DNA from: Treponema_C sp050320395
Lineage (GTDB): Bacteria; Spirochaetota; Spirochaetia; Treponematales; Treponemataceae
Length of the DNA: 64,000 bases
Assembly (NCBI RefSeq): GCF_050320395.1
Contig: NZ_CP144459.1
Location: 372,001-436,000 of the forward strand
Direction of reading: 5' to 3'
Part shown: one piece after another, positions 42,248-51,577 of the stretch
Numbering within the stretch: position 1 is the stretch's first letter
Layout of the letters: each line of letters starts with the position of its first letter
Position numbers and translations under genes: made by a program
The notes under the pieces: generated by a model
Told to the model about the DNA's origin: nothing
What the model saw: the letters and a program-made list of their open reading frames with translations, nothing else
The model's database searches: none

Positions 42248-43150
42248 GTGAAAAACAAAACGGTAATACAAAGAATTTGGGCGGAACGGGTTTTATATGC
42301 GCTTTTGTTTCCGACAATGCTGTATTTTATATTGTTTAAAGTACTTCCCGTCATCAATATGCGCCTTGCCTTTTTTCAGTTCCGTGCGCGCGGAAACTGG
42401 CCCTTTGTCGGCTTAAAGTATTTTAAGATGATTTTCAGCAGCTCGGCGTTTGCACAGATTCTTGTCAATACGCTGATTATAAGCTTTATGAAGTATGTGT
42501 TGCTTTTCCCCTTTTTTGTTATTTTTGCCCTCGTTTTGAATGAGGTTAAAAACGGCTTATTCAGAAAATACGTTCAAACGGTCAGTTATCTTCCGCACTT
42601 TTTATCATGGGTTGTTATCGCCGGTATATGGATAAGCGCCCTTTCGCTCAGCGGAAGCGTTAATCAGCTTGCTTCTTTTTTCGGCGGCGAACCGATTGAT
42701 TACATGACCGACAGAAATGCAATCCGCTGGATTTTAATGCTCTGCGAAGGGTGGCGGAGTTTGGGCTGGGATTCGATTATTTTTTACACGGCGATTATTT
42801 CGATAAATGAAACGCTCTATGAGGCCGCCGAAATAGACGGGGCTAACCGCAGACAAATCATCGGACATATTATTTTTCCCGCCTTGGTAACGCCGATGAT
42901 TACGATGTTTATTTTAAACCTGGGCTTTTTTTTGAATGCGGGTTTTGATCAGGTGTTGAACTTTTCGAATGCCGCGGTTGAAAGCACCGTCGATATTTTG
43001 GATACCTATATTTATCGTATCGGTATAGAAGGGGGACAGTATTCGTTGGCGACTGCGGCGAGTTTAATCAAGGGGTTGATAGGAGTTGTCCTTGTTTTGG
43101 TAACCCATGTAACGAGTAAAAAATTTACCGGAGAAGGGGTGTGGAAATGA
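42248..43150 (+). CDS. ABC transporter permease (LplB/YteP-like)
   Basis: 300 aa, six membrane segments, EAA loop EAAEIDGANRRQ. GTG start with AGGAGGAG a few nt upstream. The Lpl/Yte group imports complex oligosaccharides or uronides in Firmicutes and spirochaetes. Overlaps the next permease by 4 nt. Confidence 0.88.
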   Translation: MKNKTVIQRIWAERVLYALLFPTMLYFILFKVLPVINMRLAFFQFRARGNWPFVGLKYFKMIFSSSAFAQILVNTLIISFMKYVLLFPFFVIFALVLNEVKNGLFRKYVQTVSYLPHFLSWVVIAGIWISALSLSGSVNQLASFFGGEPIDYMTDRNAIRWILMLCEGWRSLGWDSIIFYTAIISINETLYEAAEIDGANRRQIIGHIIFPALVTPMITMFILNLGFFLNAGFDQVLNFSNAAVESTVDILDTYIYRIGIEGGQYSLATAASLIKGLIGVVLVLVTHVTSKKFTGEGVWK

Positions 43151-44037
43151 AAAAACATAAATCCTCTTATCTTGTACAAACGTTTTTGATAATCATTCTG
43201 TTGTTTCTCTCCTTAACGATGATTATTCCTTTGCTGCATATTTTTGCAAAGTCCTTTTCGGATCCGAAGCGGTCTGTTTTTATGAAGGGCTTGGAAATCA
43301 TTCCGCGCGGCCTTGATTTTATAAATTATAAAATAGTCTTTAATCATCCGGTTTTGGTCCCGGCTTTATGGAATTCCGTTGTAATTACGGTTCTCGGAAC
43401 GGCTTTGAATATTTTGCTTACGGCAACGGCCGCCTATGTATTAACCAGGCCGCGTTTAACCTTGAAAAAACCGATAATGATTTTTTTAATCGTTATGATG
43501 CTTTTCGACACGGGCTTTGTTCCCGAATATCTTGCCGTACAAAGACTCGGCTTGATGGGATCCAAGTGGGCGGTTATTTTGGTTACGGCCGTAAACGTTT
43601 ATTATTTGATTATTATGATGAGGTATTTTGAAAAGGTTCCTCAATCCCTTGTCGAAGCGGCGGTGATAGACGGCTGTTCTCATATGCGCATGTTGTTTTC
43701 CGTCTTTTTCCCGTTGGCAAAATCCGGTGTGGCGACAATCACGATGTTTTATGCCGTCGTAAGGTGGAACGAGTATTTTAGGGCAAGCATTTATTTAACC
43801 AAAAAGACGACCGATACCGTTTTGCAGGTCATTTTACGGCAATTCGTCGTACTGGGAGATACGGTGTCGATTATCGGTCAGCAAAATCTCTACGATTACA
43901 ATGAGTTGGCGCGTATAGATTACGGCGCTCTAAAGTCCGCAACCATTGTTGTGGCTATAATTCCGATTTTATTACTCTATCCCTTCGTCCTTAAATTCTA
44001 TCATAAGGACGTTATGGCCGGAGGAATAAAAGAATAA
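43147..44037 (+). CDS. ABC transporter permease (LplC/YtcP-like)
   Basis: 296 aa, six membrane segments, EAA loop EAAVIDGCSHMRM. I choose the ATG at 43147 (ATGA overlap with the previous stop, GAAGGGG 8 nt upstream) over the in-frame GTG at 43141. No ATPase gene is adjacent; a shared one is expected elsewhere. Confidence 0.88.
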   Translation: MKKHKSSYLVQTFLIIILLFLSLTMIIPLLHIFAKSFSDPKRSVFMKGLEIIPRGLDFINYKIVFNHPVLVPALWNSVVITVLGTALNILLTATAAYVLTRPRLTLKKPIMIFLIVMMLFDTGFVPEYLAVQRLGLMGSKWAVILVTAVNVYYLIIMMRYFEKVPQSLVEAAVIDGCSHMRMLFSVFFPLAKSGVATITMFYAVVRWNEYFRASIYLTKKTTDTVLQVILRQFVVLGDTVSIIGQQNLYDYNELARIDYGALKSATIVVAIIPILLLYPFVLKFYHKDVMAGGIKE

Positions 44038-44042
44038 ACAGG

Positions 44043-44085
44043 CTCGACTGAAAAGCCGGCTGCTTTTTAGTGAGTTCGCTAAAAA
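44043..44085 (+). repeat. Intercistronic hairpin, dispersed hairpin family member 4, with alternative fold
   Basis: ACTGAAAAGC pairs with GCTTTTTAGT (44047-44071 region). The same TTTTTAG (44064-44070) can instead pair with CTAAAAA (44079-44085), just before the AGGAGG of the binding-protein gene. Two exclusive folds are possible. Confidence 0.5.
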
Positions 44086-44098
44086 CGAGGAGGTTTTT

Positions 44099-45550
44099 AT
44101 GAAAAAGGTTTTATTGTCGGTGCTTTTTACGCTTTGCACCGCCGCACTTGTCTTTGCCGGAGGTGCCAAAGATAAGGGCTCGGGAAATTTCGGCAGTGAA
44201 GGTGCACCCGTTAAGGTAACCTACATGTGTAAGGATGTGGATCCGATAACGGACGGCGCCCTGCTTTCCGCTTTGGAAGAAAAAATAGAAAAAGGTTTGG
44301 CCGCTCAAGGAAAGTTCATCGACCTTGTTATTCTTTCGGCTCCCACGGGCTCGTATAAGTCGGTTGTTCCGATTGCCTTCCGAACGGGACAAATATCTCC
44401 CGACCTTATTTATTTTCAGGGCGGAGACCTGCCGATTGCGCAAGAAGGTTTATTTGAAGATTTAACCCCCTATATTCAAAAATCGGTTCATGTAAAAAAT
44501 ATCATGGGTGAACACAACAAAGCCGCAATGGCCAACTATCCCTATTTGATGTGGCTTGCTCCGCCTCGTGTTCAGATTCCGGTTATGCGGGAAGACTGGT
44601 TTCAAAAATTAAAAAGCGGAAAAGCTCTTATGCAAAACCCTACGGTAGATAACTATTATGAGCTTTTTAAAGAGATGAAAGAAACCGGCTTGTGCAAGTG
44701 GCCGATTACAACCGACGGCGGGATATTAAAGCTTGACTCCGTCTTTAATCACGCCTTCGGTGTCAGCGCGACAATCGTCAAGCAAAAGGGTAAATGGGTG
44801 TATTCGGTTGCAACCGAGGAAAATAAAAATAAAATTGCCTTTTATGCAAAGCTGTATAAAGAAGGCTTGCTTGACCGTGAATATGTAACCAAGGCTTGGG
44901 ATACGATGGAACAGGCTTTTTACGAAGGAACGGCCGGTTTTGTTGCCGGTACTGCAGGCGATGTTGTAAACGTCTACAACAATAAGATGATAGGCGCTCA
45001 GGGCAAAAAATTGACAGTGCTTCCTCCTGCAAAGGGAATCGGTCAAGCCTATCAAAACGTAGATGTTACAAAGGAGTCAAGAGGTTTTGCGATTAACGCT
45101 TCGTCACAGGTTAAAGACGCTGCATGGGCGGTTTTGGATTATATGGCAAGTCCGGAAGGCCGTATCCTCGACAAGCTCGGCTTGGAAGGTATTCACTATA
45201 ACCTGGTAGACGGCACATACGTGCTGACCAAACAATTTCCCTCATGGTGGGCAAAGTTCTGGCCTACGATGAACGGTTTGGACTTAAGCAAGGTACAGGG
45301 TGAAGTTTTAACCCGGCCTGCAATCGATTCTCTTAAAGCCGCACAAAAATATTTTGCCGCCGATAAAAACGTCATATTGCCGGAAGACCTGTTGCCTTTA
45401 AAAGACGCAATGGATAAATTATACACCGAGTATTCAACCGATATTATCCGCGGTGTAAGACCCGTTTCCGATTATGATGAATTTATCGAAAAGTGGAATA
45501 AGGCCGGCGGAAATAAAATATCGGATTATTTGGCATCCGTATTGAAGTAA
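44099..45550 (+). CDS. ABC transporter solute-binding protein (LplA-like)
   Basis: 483 aa with signal peptide (MKKVLLSVLF ... VFAGGAKDKG) and no lipobox cysteine. Family 1 extracellular solute-binding protein of the Lpl type (ITTDGGILKLDSVFNHAFG region), paired with the two permeases upstream. The ligand is unknown. AGGAGG precedes the ATG. Confidence 0.88.
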   Translation: MKKVLLSVLFTLCTAALVFAGGAKDKGSGNFGSEGAPVKVTYMCKDVDPITDGALLSALEEKIEKGLAAQGKFIDLVILSAPTGSYKSVVPIAFRTGQISPDLIYFQGGDLPIAQEGLFEDLTPYIQKSVHVKNIMGEHNKAAMANYPYLMWLAPPRVQIPVMREDWFQKLKSGKALMQNPTVDNYYELFKEMKETGLCKWPITTDGGILKLDSVFNHAFGVSATIVKQKGKWVYSVATEENKNKIAFYAKLYKEGLLDREYVTKAWDTMEQAFYEGTAGFVAGTAGDVVNVYNNKMIGAQGKKLTVLPPAKGIGQAYQNVDVTKESRGFAINASSQVKDAAWAVLDYMASPEGRILDKLGLEGIHYNLVDGTYVLTKQFPSWWAKFWPTMNGLDLSKVQGEVLTRPAIDSLKAAQKYFAADKNVILPEDLLPLKDAMDKLYTEYSTDIIRGVRPVSDYDEFIEKWNKAGGNKISDYLASVLK

Positions 45551-45559
45551 AAAACGTCG

Positions 45560-45595
45560 AGGTATCGGCCTGTTCCGTGATACGGGCCGATATCT
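45560..45595 (+). other. Intercistronic stem-loop after the binding-protein gene
   Basis: AGGTATCGGCC (45560-45570) pairs with GGCCGATATCT (45585-45595), 11 bp with one G-T pair. No T-tract follows, so it is more likely a processing or stabilising element than a terminator. Confidence 0.5.
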
Positions 45596-45628
45596 TTATC
45601 TTAGAATACAAGGAAGTTCCGATCCGCT

Positions 45629-47746
45629 ATGAATACCCTATCAGAACACAAATACCTGGAAAAAATATATGCCGGATTTTTAGGCATGAATGCCGGAATC
45701 CGGCTGGGAGCGCCCGTTGAACCGACCCTCTGGACGCGCGAGCGTATAAAGGAATTTTACGGGACGATAACCGATTATGTAAAACCTTTTAAAAATTTTG
45801 CCGCCGATGACGATGCGAACGGCCCCGTTTATTTTTTGCGTGCGCTTGAAGATTTTCCCGAATGTGCAGGGGACGGGAAAACGGTATCTGCAGCGGACCG
45901 TGAAGCGCAAGGGCGCTCGGTTGCCGCTGCCGTAGCCGACGCTTGGCTTAATTATACGCGCGAAGGTATCGGTATGTTTTGGTGGGGCGGTTACGGCATA
46001 TCGACCGAGCACACCGCCTATTTAAATCTTTTAAACGGCATTTGCGCTCCGCGTTCGGGAAGTTCCGAGGTTAACGGAAAACTTGTTGCCGATCAGATAG
46101 GCGGCCAGATTTTTATAGACACATGGGGTCTTGTAAATCCTTCCAAACCCGAGCGAGCCGCTTTTTTTGCCCGGGCTGCCGCTTCCGTATCCCATGATGA
46201 AGAAGGTTTGGAAGGAGCGGCTTTTATTGCCGCCTGTATTGCAAAAGCCTTCGATACTGCGGATGTTTTTGAAATTATAGACGAAGCTTTAAAATATGTT
46301 CATCCTTCTTCGGTATATTACAAGGTTGTTACCGACGTGCTTTCTTTTCAAAAAGAACACGGCGATTCTTCATGGGAAGACTGCCTTGATTTTTTGCATA
46401 AAAACTACGGTTACGATAAGTACCGCGGCGTATGCCATATTATCCCGAATGCCGGCGTATGCGTTATGGCCCTCATTTACGGTAAAAGCTGTGCAAGGGG
46501 AATTGAAATTGCGACAATGGCCGGCTGGGATACCGACTGCAATGCAGGAAACGTGGGAACAATCCTCGGGGTTGCAGGCGGCATTGAAGACATTCCCGGG
46601 CATTACAGAAAGCCGATTAACGATTTTATAGTGCTTTCGGGCATCAGCGGTTATTTGAATATCCTCGATATTCCCTCATATGCGCGCTATTTGTATTCGC
46701 TCGCTTTTAACACCGAAAAACCGGCTTATGCAAAGGGGGAACTTTTTTTCGATTTTTCCCTTCCCGGAAGTACCCACGGTTTTAGGCTTTCCGATGAAAA
46801 TTTATTCCGCATGAAAAATACGGGTAAGGGCTTGGAAGTGTTATTCGACCGTCTTGTACGCCCGCAGTCTTCGCGGCTGTTTTACAAGAGCTTTTACCGC
46901 AGAAACGATTTTGACGATGAGCGTTATATGCCCGTCTTTTCTCCGACCGTCTATCCGGGACAAACCGTCGATATCGTGTATGCGCTTAACCGAATTCAGG
47001 GTGAAGCGGTGATTATTTACCCCTATGTACGCAGTACTCAAGGCGATATTATAAAAATCGACAGAATGATACGGCGCGACCGAGATACGGCCGACACGCA
47101 TATAAGTTTTGCGATACCGCAGGTTGACGGGGCTCTCATCGACGAAATAGGTTTGATTATTGAGGGAGGCTCTCCTGCAAAGGCAAGGGATTTCGGAGTG
47201 TTAACTTTAAAAAGCTTTGCCGTAAGCGGTAAGGCCGATTATTATATCGACTTTAAAAAACAGTATGCGGAATTCGCTTCGATTACACCTTTTTCGTTTA
47301 ACCGGGGGGCATGGACTTTGGAAGACGGCAGGTTAAACTGTTTGTGTCTTAACGATGCCGAAGCTTTTACGGGCAACTATTTTATGCGCGATGTAAAAAC
47401 GGAAACAAAGCTATGCCTTTATCGCGGAGATTCCGCCTTGGTATCGCTTCGGGTTCAGGGCGCGCGCCGCGGCTATTATGCGGGCTTTGACGGTAGGGGA
47501 GCTGCGATTTTGCTGAAAAACGGTACCGAGCTTAAAACCCTGGCCCGCACCGATTTTAAAATAGAAAACGGCAAAACGTATGGCTTTTCATTTTCCGCCG
47601 CCGCCGATAAACTTTGTTTTTCCGTCGACGGGGAAACGCTTTTGGAAGCGTATGATAAAAGCTTGAGTTACGGCATGACAGGCCTTTGCCTTATGAGAGG
47701 AGGCCGCTGTTCTTTTGACGCTTTTTCCGTCAGCGAAAAGCCGTAA
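45629..47746 (+). CDS. ADP-ribosylglycohydrolase-family protein with C-terminal beta-sandwich domain
   Basis: 705 aa. Residues 1-370 belong to the ADP-ribosylglycohydrolase (DraG-like) fold: ADDDANGPVYFLRALEDF and GWDTDCNAGNVGTILGV correspond to the metal-binding DDT and DTD motifs, but the usual N-terminal GDxxG is replaced by GMNAGIRLGAPVE. Residues about 520-700 look like a LamG/glycan-binding beta-sandwich. There is no signal peptide. The lectin-like tail and sugar-ABC context suggest a glycosidic or N-glycosidic substrate other than ADP-ribosylated protein (inference). Confidence 0.8.
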   Translation: MNTLSEHKYLEKIYAGFLGMNAGIRLGAPVEPTLWTRERIKEFYGTITDYVKPFKNFAADDDANGPVYFLRALEDFPECAGDGKTVSAADREAQGRSVAAAVADAWLNYTREGIGMFWWGGYGISTEHTAYLNLLNGICAPRSGSSEVNGKLVADQIGGQIFIDTWGLVNPSKPERAAFFARAAASVSHDEEGLEGAAFIAACIAKAFDTADVFEIIDEALKYVHPSSVYYKVVTDVLSFQKEHGDSSWEDCLDFLHKNYGYDKYRGVCHIIPNAGVCVMALIYGKSCARGIEIATMAGWDTDCNAGNVGTILGVAGGIEDIPGHYRKPINDFIVLSGISGYLNILDIPSYARYLYSLAFNTEKPAYAKGELFFDFSLPGSTHGFRLSDENLFRMKNTGKGLEVLFDRLVRPQSSRLFYKSFYRRNDFDDERYMPVFSPTVYPGQTVDIVYALNRIQGEAVIIYPYVRSTQGDIIKIDRMIRRDRDTADTHISFAIPQVDGALIDEIGLIIEGGSPAKARDFGVLTLKSFAVSGKADYYIDFKKQYAEFASITPFSFNRGAWTLEDGRLNCLCLNDAEAFTGNYFMRDVKTETKLCLYRGDSALVSLRVQGARRGYYAGFDGRGAAILLKNGTELKTLARTDFKIENGKTYGFSFSAAADKLCFSVDGETLLEAYDKSLSYGMTGLCLMRGGRCSFDAFSVSEKP

Positions 47747-47780
47747 AAGAAGGCTGTCTATTAATTTTATGGGAGTATAT

Positions 47781-48773
47781 ATGCTTAATAAAAAGGATGT
47801 TTTAAATAACCGTGAGCAATTGACTAAGCGTGCCGTCGGTTCGCTTATCGGGCTTGCAATCGGAGATTCCTTCGGAGATGCCGCCCGCATGCAGGCAAAC
47901 CGCGAAAATTACGGTTTTATAACCGATTTTACTTCGGCTTCGGCGTGGAGTACCGACGATACCGAATTTGCCCTTTTAACCGCAAAAACCCTTATAAGGT
48001 GCAGGGGGAAATTAACAAGCGAAGAAGTTGTGCGCTCATGGATGGAAGATGTCGTTGTGCAGGATGAATATAAACGCGGCGGTGCAAGCGAAAAAGCCGC
48101 GGCGGATAATTTACGGGCCGGGCTGCTTCCGCCGCTTACGGGAAAATATTCCACTTTTCATATGAGCGACGGAAGCGCCATGCGTATTCCGCCCATAGGT
48201 ATTATCTGTGCAGGCGATCCTGAAAAGGCGATTCGCCTTGCACAAATTGAAGCCGAAATAAGTCATGCCGGTGACGGTATATGGGGAGCGCAGGCGGTAG
48301 CCGCTGCCGTTGCGGTTGCTATGGCCGACGGAACTATGGACGAAATTTTTGAAGCCGCCCTGATGCCCGTACCCGAAGACTCATGGCTTTTTTACAACAT
48401 GAAAAAGGTTTTTGAGATAATTGAATACGCCGATTACGATATTATTTCATCATGGATGAAAATGCACGATGCATGCCGTGCAAGTACTTGGGCGACAACC
48501 GCCGAGGCCATACCTGCGGCTTTCGGCTGCCTTAAGCTTATGAATAAGGACTTTAAATCCGCCGTCGTACTTGCCGGAAACTTTGCCCGCGATGCCGATA
48601 CTATCGGAGCTGTTGTCGGTGCCGTTATGGGGGCAAAATATTCGATTGACGGCATTCCGCTTGAATGGGCGCAAAAGGTGCGTTATCCGAGCGGCACCTG
48701 CCTGCAGTTTACAAAAGGTATGGATATTGTAAAAACCGCCGAAAGCCTTGCCGAATTGAATTGTACCGATTGA
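47781..48773 (+). CDS. ADP-ribosylglycohydrolase-family protein
   Basis: 330 aa, compact form with more canonical motifs: GLAIGDSFGDAARM, STDDTEFALLTA and RDADTIGAVVGAVMGA. Expected to bind two divalent cations and cleave an N- or O-glycosidic ribose-type bond. GGGAG lies 6 nt before the ATG at 47781; the earlier in-frame start at 47715 lies inside the previous gene. Adjacent to the larger family member, so the two may act in sequence on the imported compound. Confidence 0.82.
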   Translation: MLNKKDVLNNREQLTKRAVGSLIGLAIGDSFGDAARMQANRENYGFITDFTSASAWSTDDTEFALLTAKTLIRCRGKLTSEEVVRSWMEDVVVQDEYKRGGASEKAAADNLRAGLLPPLTGKYSTFHMSDGSAMRIPPIGIICAGDPEKAIRLAQIEAEISHAGDGIWGAQAVAAAVAVAMADGTMDEIFEAALMPVPEDSWLFYNMKKVFEIIEYADYDIISSWMKMHDACRASTWATTAEAIPAAFGCLKLMNKDFKSAVVLAGNFARDADTIGAVVGAVMGAKYSIDGIPLEWAQKVRYPSGTCLQFTKGMDIVKTAESLAELNCTD

Positions 48774-48800
48774 CCCCCGCTGCGGGGGCGGCCCTGCCGT

Positions 48801-50012
48801 TCAGCGTATCGCTATGAGGGGTACGAGCATTTCGTCGGCTGTAAGGCCTGCATGGTGGCTTTTAAAATGATTCGATTTTGCACTGTCTACGAGGGCAATG
48901 TCCGAACAGGCAGCGGCAATATAATCGCCCAAAGAATCGTGAACCGAGGGATGTATAATGCCTTTTCCGAAAAGTTTTGTTTTGAAAACTTCTTCCTTTG
49001 AAAACAGGACAAAGTCGACTTCCAAACCGGAGGCCGACTTCGAAAACCTTTGACCGGAACATTCGGTGAGCCGGCCGTCCTTTTTTGCCGATAAAATATC
49101 GGCTGCAAAAACCGTTTTAAAGCATTCGGCAAACGCTTTCGGAAATTCGCCGAGATATTCGGGCTTGACGAAAAAATTAACCGCACGGGGTTCTATAGAC
49201 GGGCGGCGCATAAGCATAGCTTCCAATGCCGGAAAAGAAGTCAACTCGATGTTTCGTATCGGAATATGGCCGTGGTCGGCGGTTACGAGTACGAGGGTAT
49301 CGCGGCCTTGAGGACTTTGCTTTAAACGGCGGCAAAAGCGCTGAACGGAACGGTTTATGTGTCTGACCGAAAGTTTCGCCGGCAGGCTGTAGGTTCCGCT
49401 TATGTGCATAATGCTGTCGGGCTTTTCGTTGTATGCATAGATGTATTTTCGACCGGGTTCATTGCATAAGCGGAATACCTCGTCGAACATTTGTTTTGAG
49501 TTTTGCACCTTTGTTGTGCCGAATTTCGACACCGTATAAAATTGCGGTTCCTCTTTGAGGGATGCCTTTTGCTCCAATGTTTCGGTCGGAATAAAGCGGT
49601 TCCCGACATGATAACTTTCCGCCTGTTCCCTTGAATCTTTGAGGGTATTTGTAAAAAGATTGACGTTTTTATCTATCTGCGGAAAATACACCGTCCAGCC
49701 CAGCCTCCCGTGCTCAATCGGCGTTAAACCCGTTTCCACCGAAGTTATTGCGGCGGTTGTTGTCGGCGGAAATACCGAAGATACGGAGCGAACAAAGTGT
49801 TTTCGTAAAAAAGCGCTTTTATCCAAATGGTTTTCCAAAACGGAACAGCCCAAGCCGTCGAATAAAAGCAATACGATATTCCGGTAGCGGCCTCCTTGAA
49901 GCATTTCTTCAAGGCAGTCAAGCGGGGGATGGGCGCAGGGTATACCGAAATAGCCTGCCGCCGACGATACGATATTTATAAGCGATTGAGTATAATCGGG
50001 GAATTGAATCAT
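48801..50012 (-). CDS. Alkaline phosphatase superfamily protein (type I phosphodiesterase/nucleotide pyrophosphatase)
   Basis: 403 aa, no signal peptide. Metal and nucleophile motifs: LLFDGLGCSVL (Asp), PPTTTAAITSVETG (nucleophile Thr) and VTADHGH. Family members hydrolyse phosphodiesters or nucleotide pyrophosphates. Converges on the ADP-ribosylglycohydrolase genes from the other strand; a link to ADP-ribose-type compounds is tempting but not shown. Confidence 0.85.
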   Translation of the reverse strand: MIQFPDYTQSLINIVSSAAGYFGIPCAHPPLDCLEEMLQGGRYRNIVLLLFDGLGCSVLENHLDKSAFLRKHFVRSVSSVFPPTTTAAITSVETGLTPIEHGRLGWTVYFPQIDKNVNLFTNTLKDSREQAESYHVGNRFIPTETLEQKASLKEEPQFYTVSKFGTTKVQNSKQMFDEVFRLCNEPGRKYIYAYNEKPDSIMHISGTYSLPAKLSVRHINRSVQRFCRRLKQSPQGRDTLVLVTADHGHIPIRNIELTSFPALEAMLMRRPSIEPRAVNFFVKPEYLGEFPKAFAECFKTVFAADILSAKKDGRLTECSGQRFSKSASGLEVDFVLFSKEEVFKTKLFGKGIIHPSVHDSLGDYIAAACSDIALVDSAKSNHFKSHHAGLTADEMLVPLIAIR

Positions 50013-50107
50013 AACCGTTTAAGTATAGCGCAATGGACCGTGCTCTGCAAGCGAAGCGGACGGTAAAGAATCCTGCCCGGTTTTCAAAATATACGCGTAT
50101 CGATTTT

Positions 50108-51469
50108 TTAATTATATCTGATTTTTACATGCAGGCGGTATTCGGCCTTTTGTAAAACTCCTCTTTTTAACAAAAATTCGGCGTTTACGCCCGAAGCAAA
50201 ACGCGCTTTGTCTTTAAGGTGCAATGCCGGCTCCGCCCCGGCTCCCGTTTTGATACGTACCGCTGCCGCGGGCACATCCGTTTGAACGGACAATGAAACC
50301 GTACCGCGCATGCCCGTTTTTATTTTAAGGGACACCTTAAAACCCGCATTAAAACCGTAGGATTTTACAAGCTGCGATGCCGGAGCGGACATTGCAAATG
50401 TGCAGATTCCGCCCGCCGACCATTTGCATTTGAAAAAATCCGCATAGGTTTGAAAAAAATCAAGCTTTGTCTTTAGAGTGCAATCGGCGGTTTTTTGTGC
50501 AGCGGGGCGGTATTTTTCTTTTGTGTTTGTAAAGCCGACGGAGGGAAACCGCACGTCGGTATTAAGGGTACAGCATTTTCCATGTAAAGTCAGAGCCGCC
50601 CCGGTTTCCATAAACCATTGTCTTTTATAAAAGATTTCGGCTTTTGCTTCGCAGCGTATCGTATCGGGAAAAAAAAGCGGCAGCATAAAGGTCAGCCGGG
50701 GATTTAAAGAAGCCTGTATACGTTTTTGTTCGAACGAGCCGTTTTGTTTTAGATAATCTTTTGAACACCAAAAAAAGCCCGCATTGCAGAAAAAAATGCC
50801 TGCCGTTTGAAAGATGTCGGCGCGTATAAAAAAAGCGGGGGCGCCGTAAGGATTTTCAGCGCATCCGGTTTCGCCCGAAAGTCCGAATGTGTTTCCTTTA
50901 ATCATAAAGCTTTGGATAAGGGTGTGCGCATAAAATGATTTAAAGGGAGGCTGTTCGGTAAACCATGAAAAGCTGTGCGGAGCATCAATATGGACCCGCT
51001 TCCATGCAAGGGCCCAATATCCTTGCGCATCGGCTTTTTTTGTATAAAGCGTTTTTTTGAGGCTGAAAGGGAATATGAGGCTTGCCCCCGTTTGAAGACG
51101 GTATTCCGATTTTTTTTCACAGCCGGCAAAGGCGGTAAATTTTCCCCCCGGAAAAACGGTTTCGACTGCGCAGTACAACGGAAAAAGTCCCTTGGGCGCG
51201 CCTCTTATATGGAAGGCGGATTTTTCCGTTTTTTTCTGGTTTAATACTCCCGCGGAGGATGAAAGCGGAGAAGAAAAAGATGTCCACAGGCCGCCGAAAG
51301 AAAGGGAACCCGCATACAGAGAAAAAAAGGGAGAGGGCTTCCATGCGAAAAAGCAGGATGTATCTGCGAAATCCGGCGCATACAATGAGGCTGCAAAGGA
51401 TAGGGGAGGCGGCTGTGCCGGCAGAGAAAAAATGCAGAAGGCAAAAAATAAAGACAGTATGTACTTCAT
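50108..51469 (-). CDS. Predicted exported envelope protein, family unknown
   Basis: 453 aa. N-terminal signal peptide (MKYILSLFFAFCIFSLPAQP), then a chain rich in Phe, Tyr and alternating polar/hydrophobic residues, ending in KIRYN; it could be an outer-membrane beta-barrel. I recognise no family. The start at 51469 is chosen for the signal peptide; the longer frame (to 51556) would bury it. It follows the polA-coaE-SPOR unit. Confidence 0.55.
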   Translation of the reverse strand: MKYILSLFFAFCIFSLPAQPPPLSFAASLYAPDFADTSCFFAWKPSPFFSLYAGSLSFGGLWTSFSSPLSSSAGVLNQKKTEKSAFHIRGAPKGLFPLYCAVETVFPGGKFTAFAGCEKKSEYRLQTGASLIFPFSLKKTLYTKKADAQGYWALAWKRVHIDAPHSFSWFTEQPPFKSFYAHTLIQSFMIKGNTFGLSGETGCAENPYGAPAFFIRADIFQTAGIFFCNAGFFWCSKDYLKQNGSFEQKRIQASLNPRLTFMLPLFFPDTIRCEAKAEIFYKRQWFMETGAALTLHGKCCTLNTDVRFPSVGFTNTKEKYRPAAQKTADCTLKTKLDFFQTYADFFKCKWSAGGICTFAMSAPASQLVKSYGFNAGFKVSLKIKTGMRGTVSLSVQTDVPAAAVRIKTGAGAEPALHLKDKARFASGVNAEFLLKRGVLQKAEYRLHVKIRYN

Positions 51470-51577
51470 ACTATCTTTATTGGGGCAGATCGATTTTTTT
51501 TGAGACTTTTTTTTAAAAAAATTACAGGTTTTTAGGGCGGGCGCCCGAAAAATCACATTTCAGACACCCTATACCCT

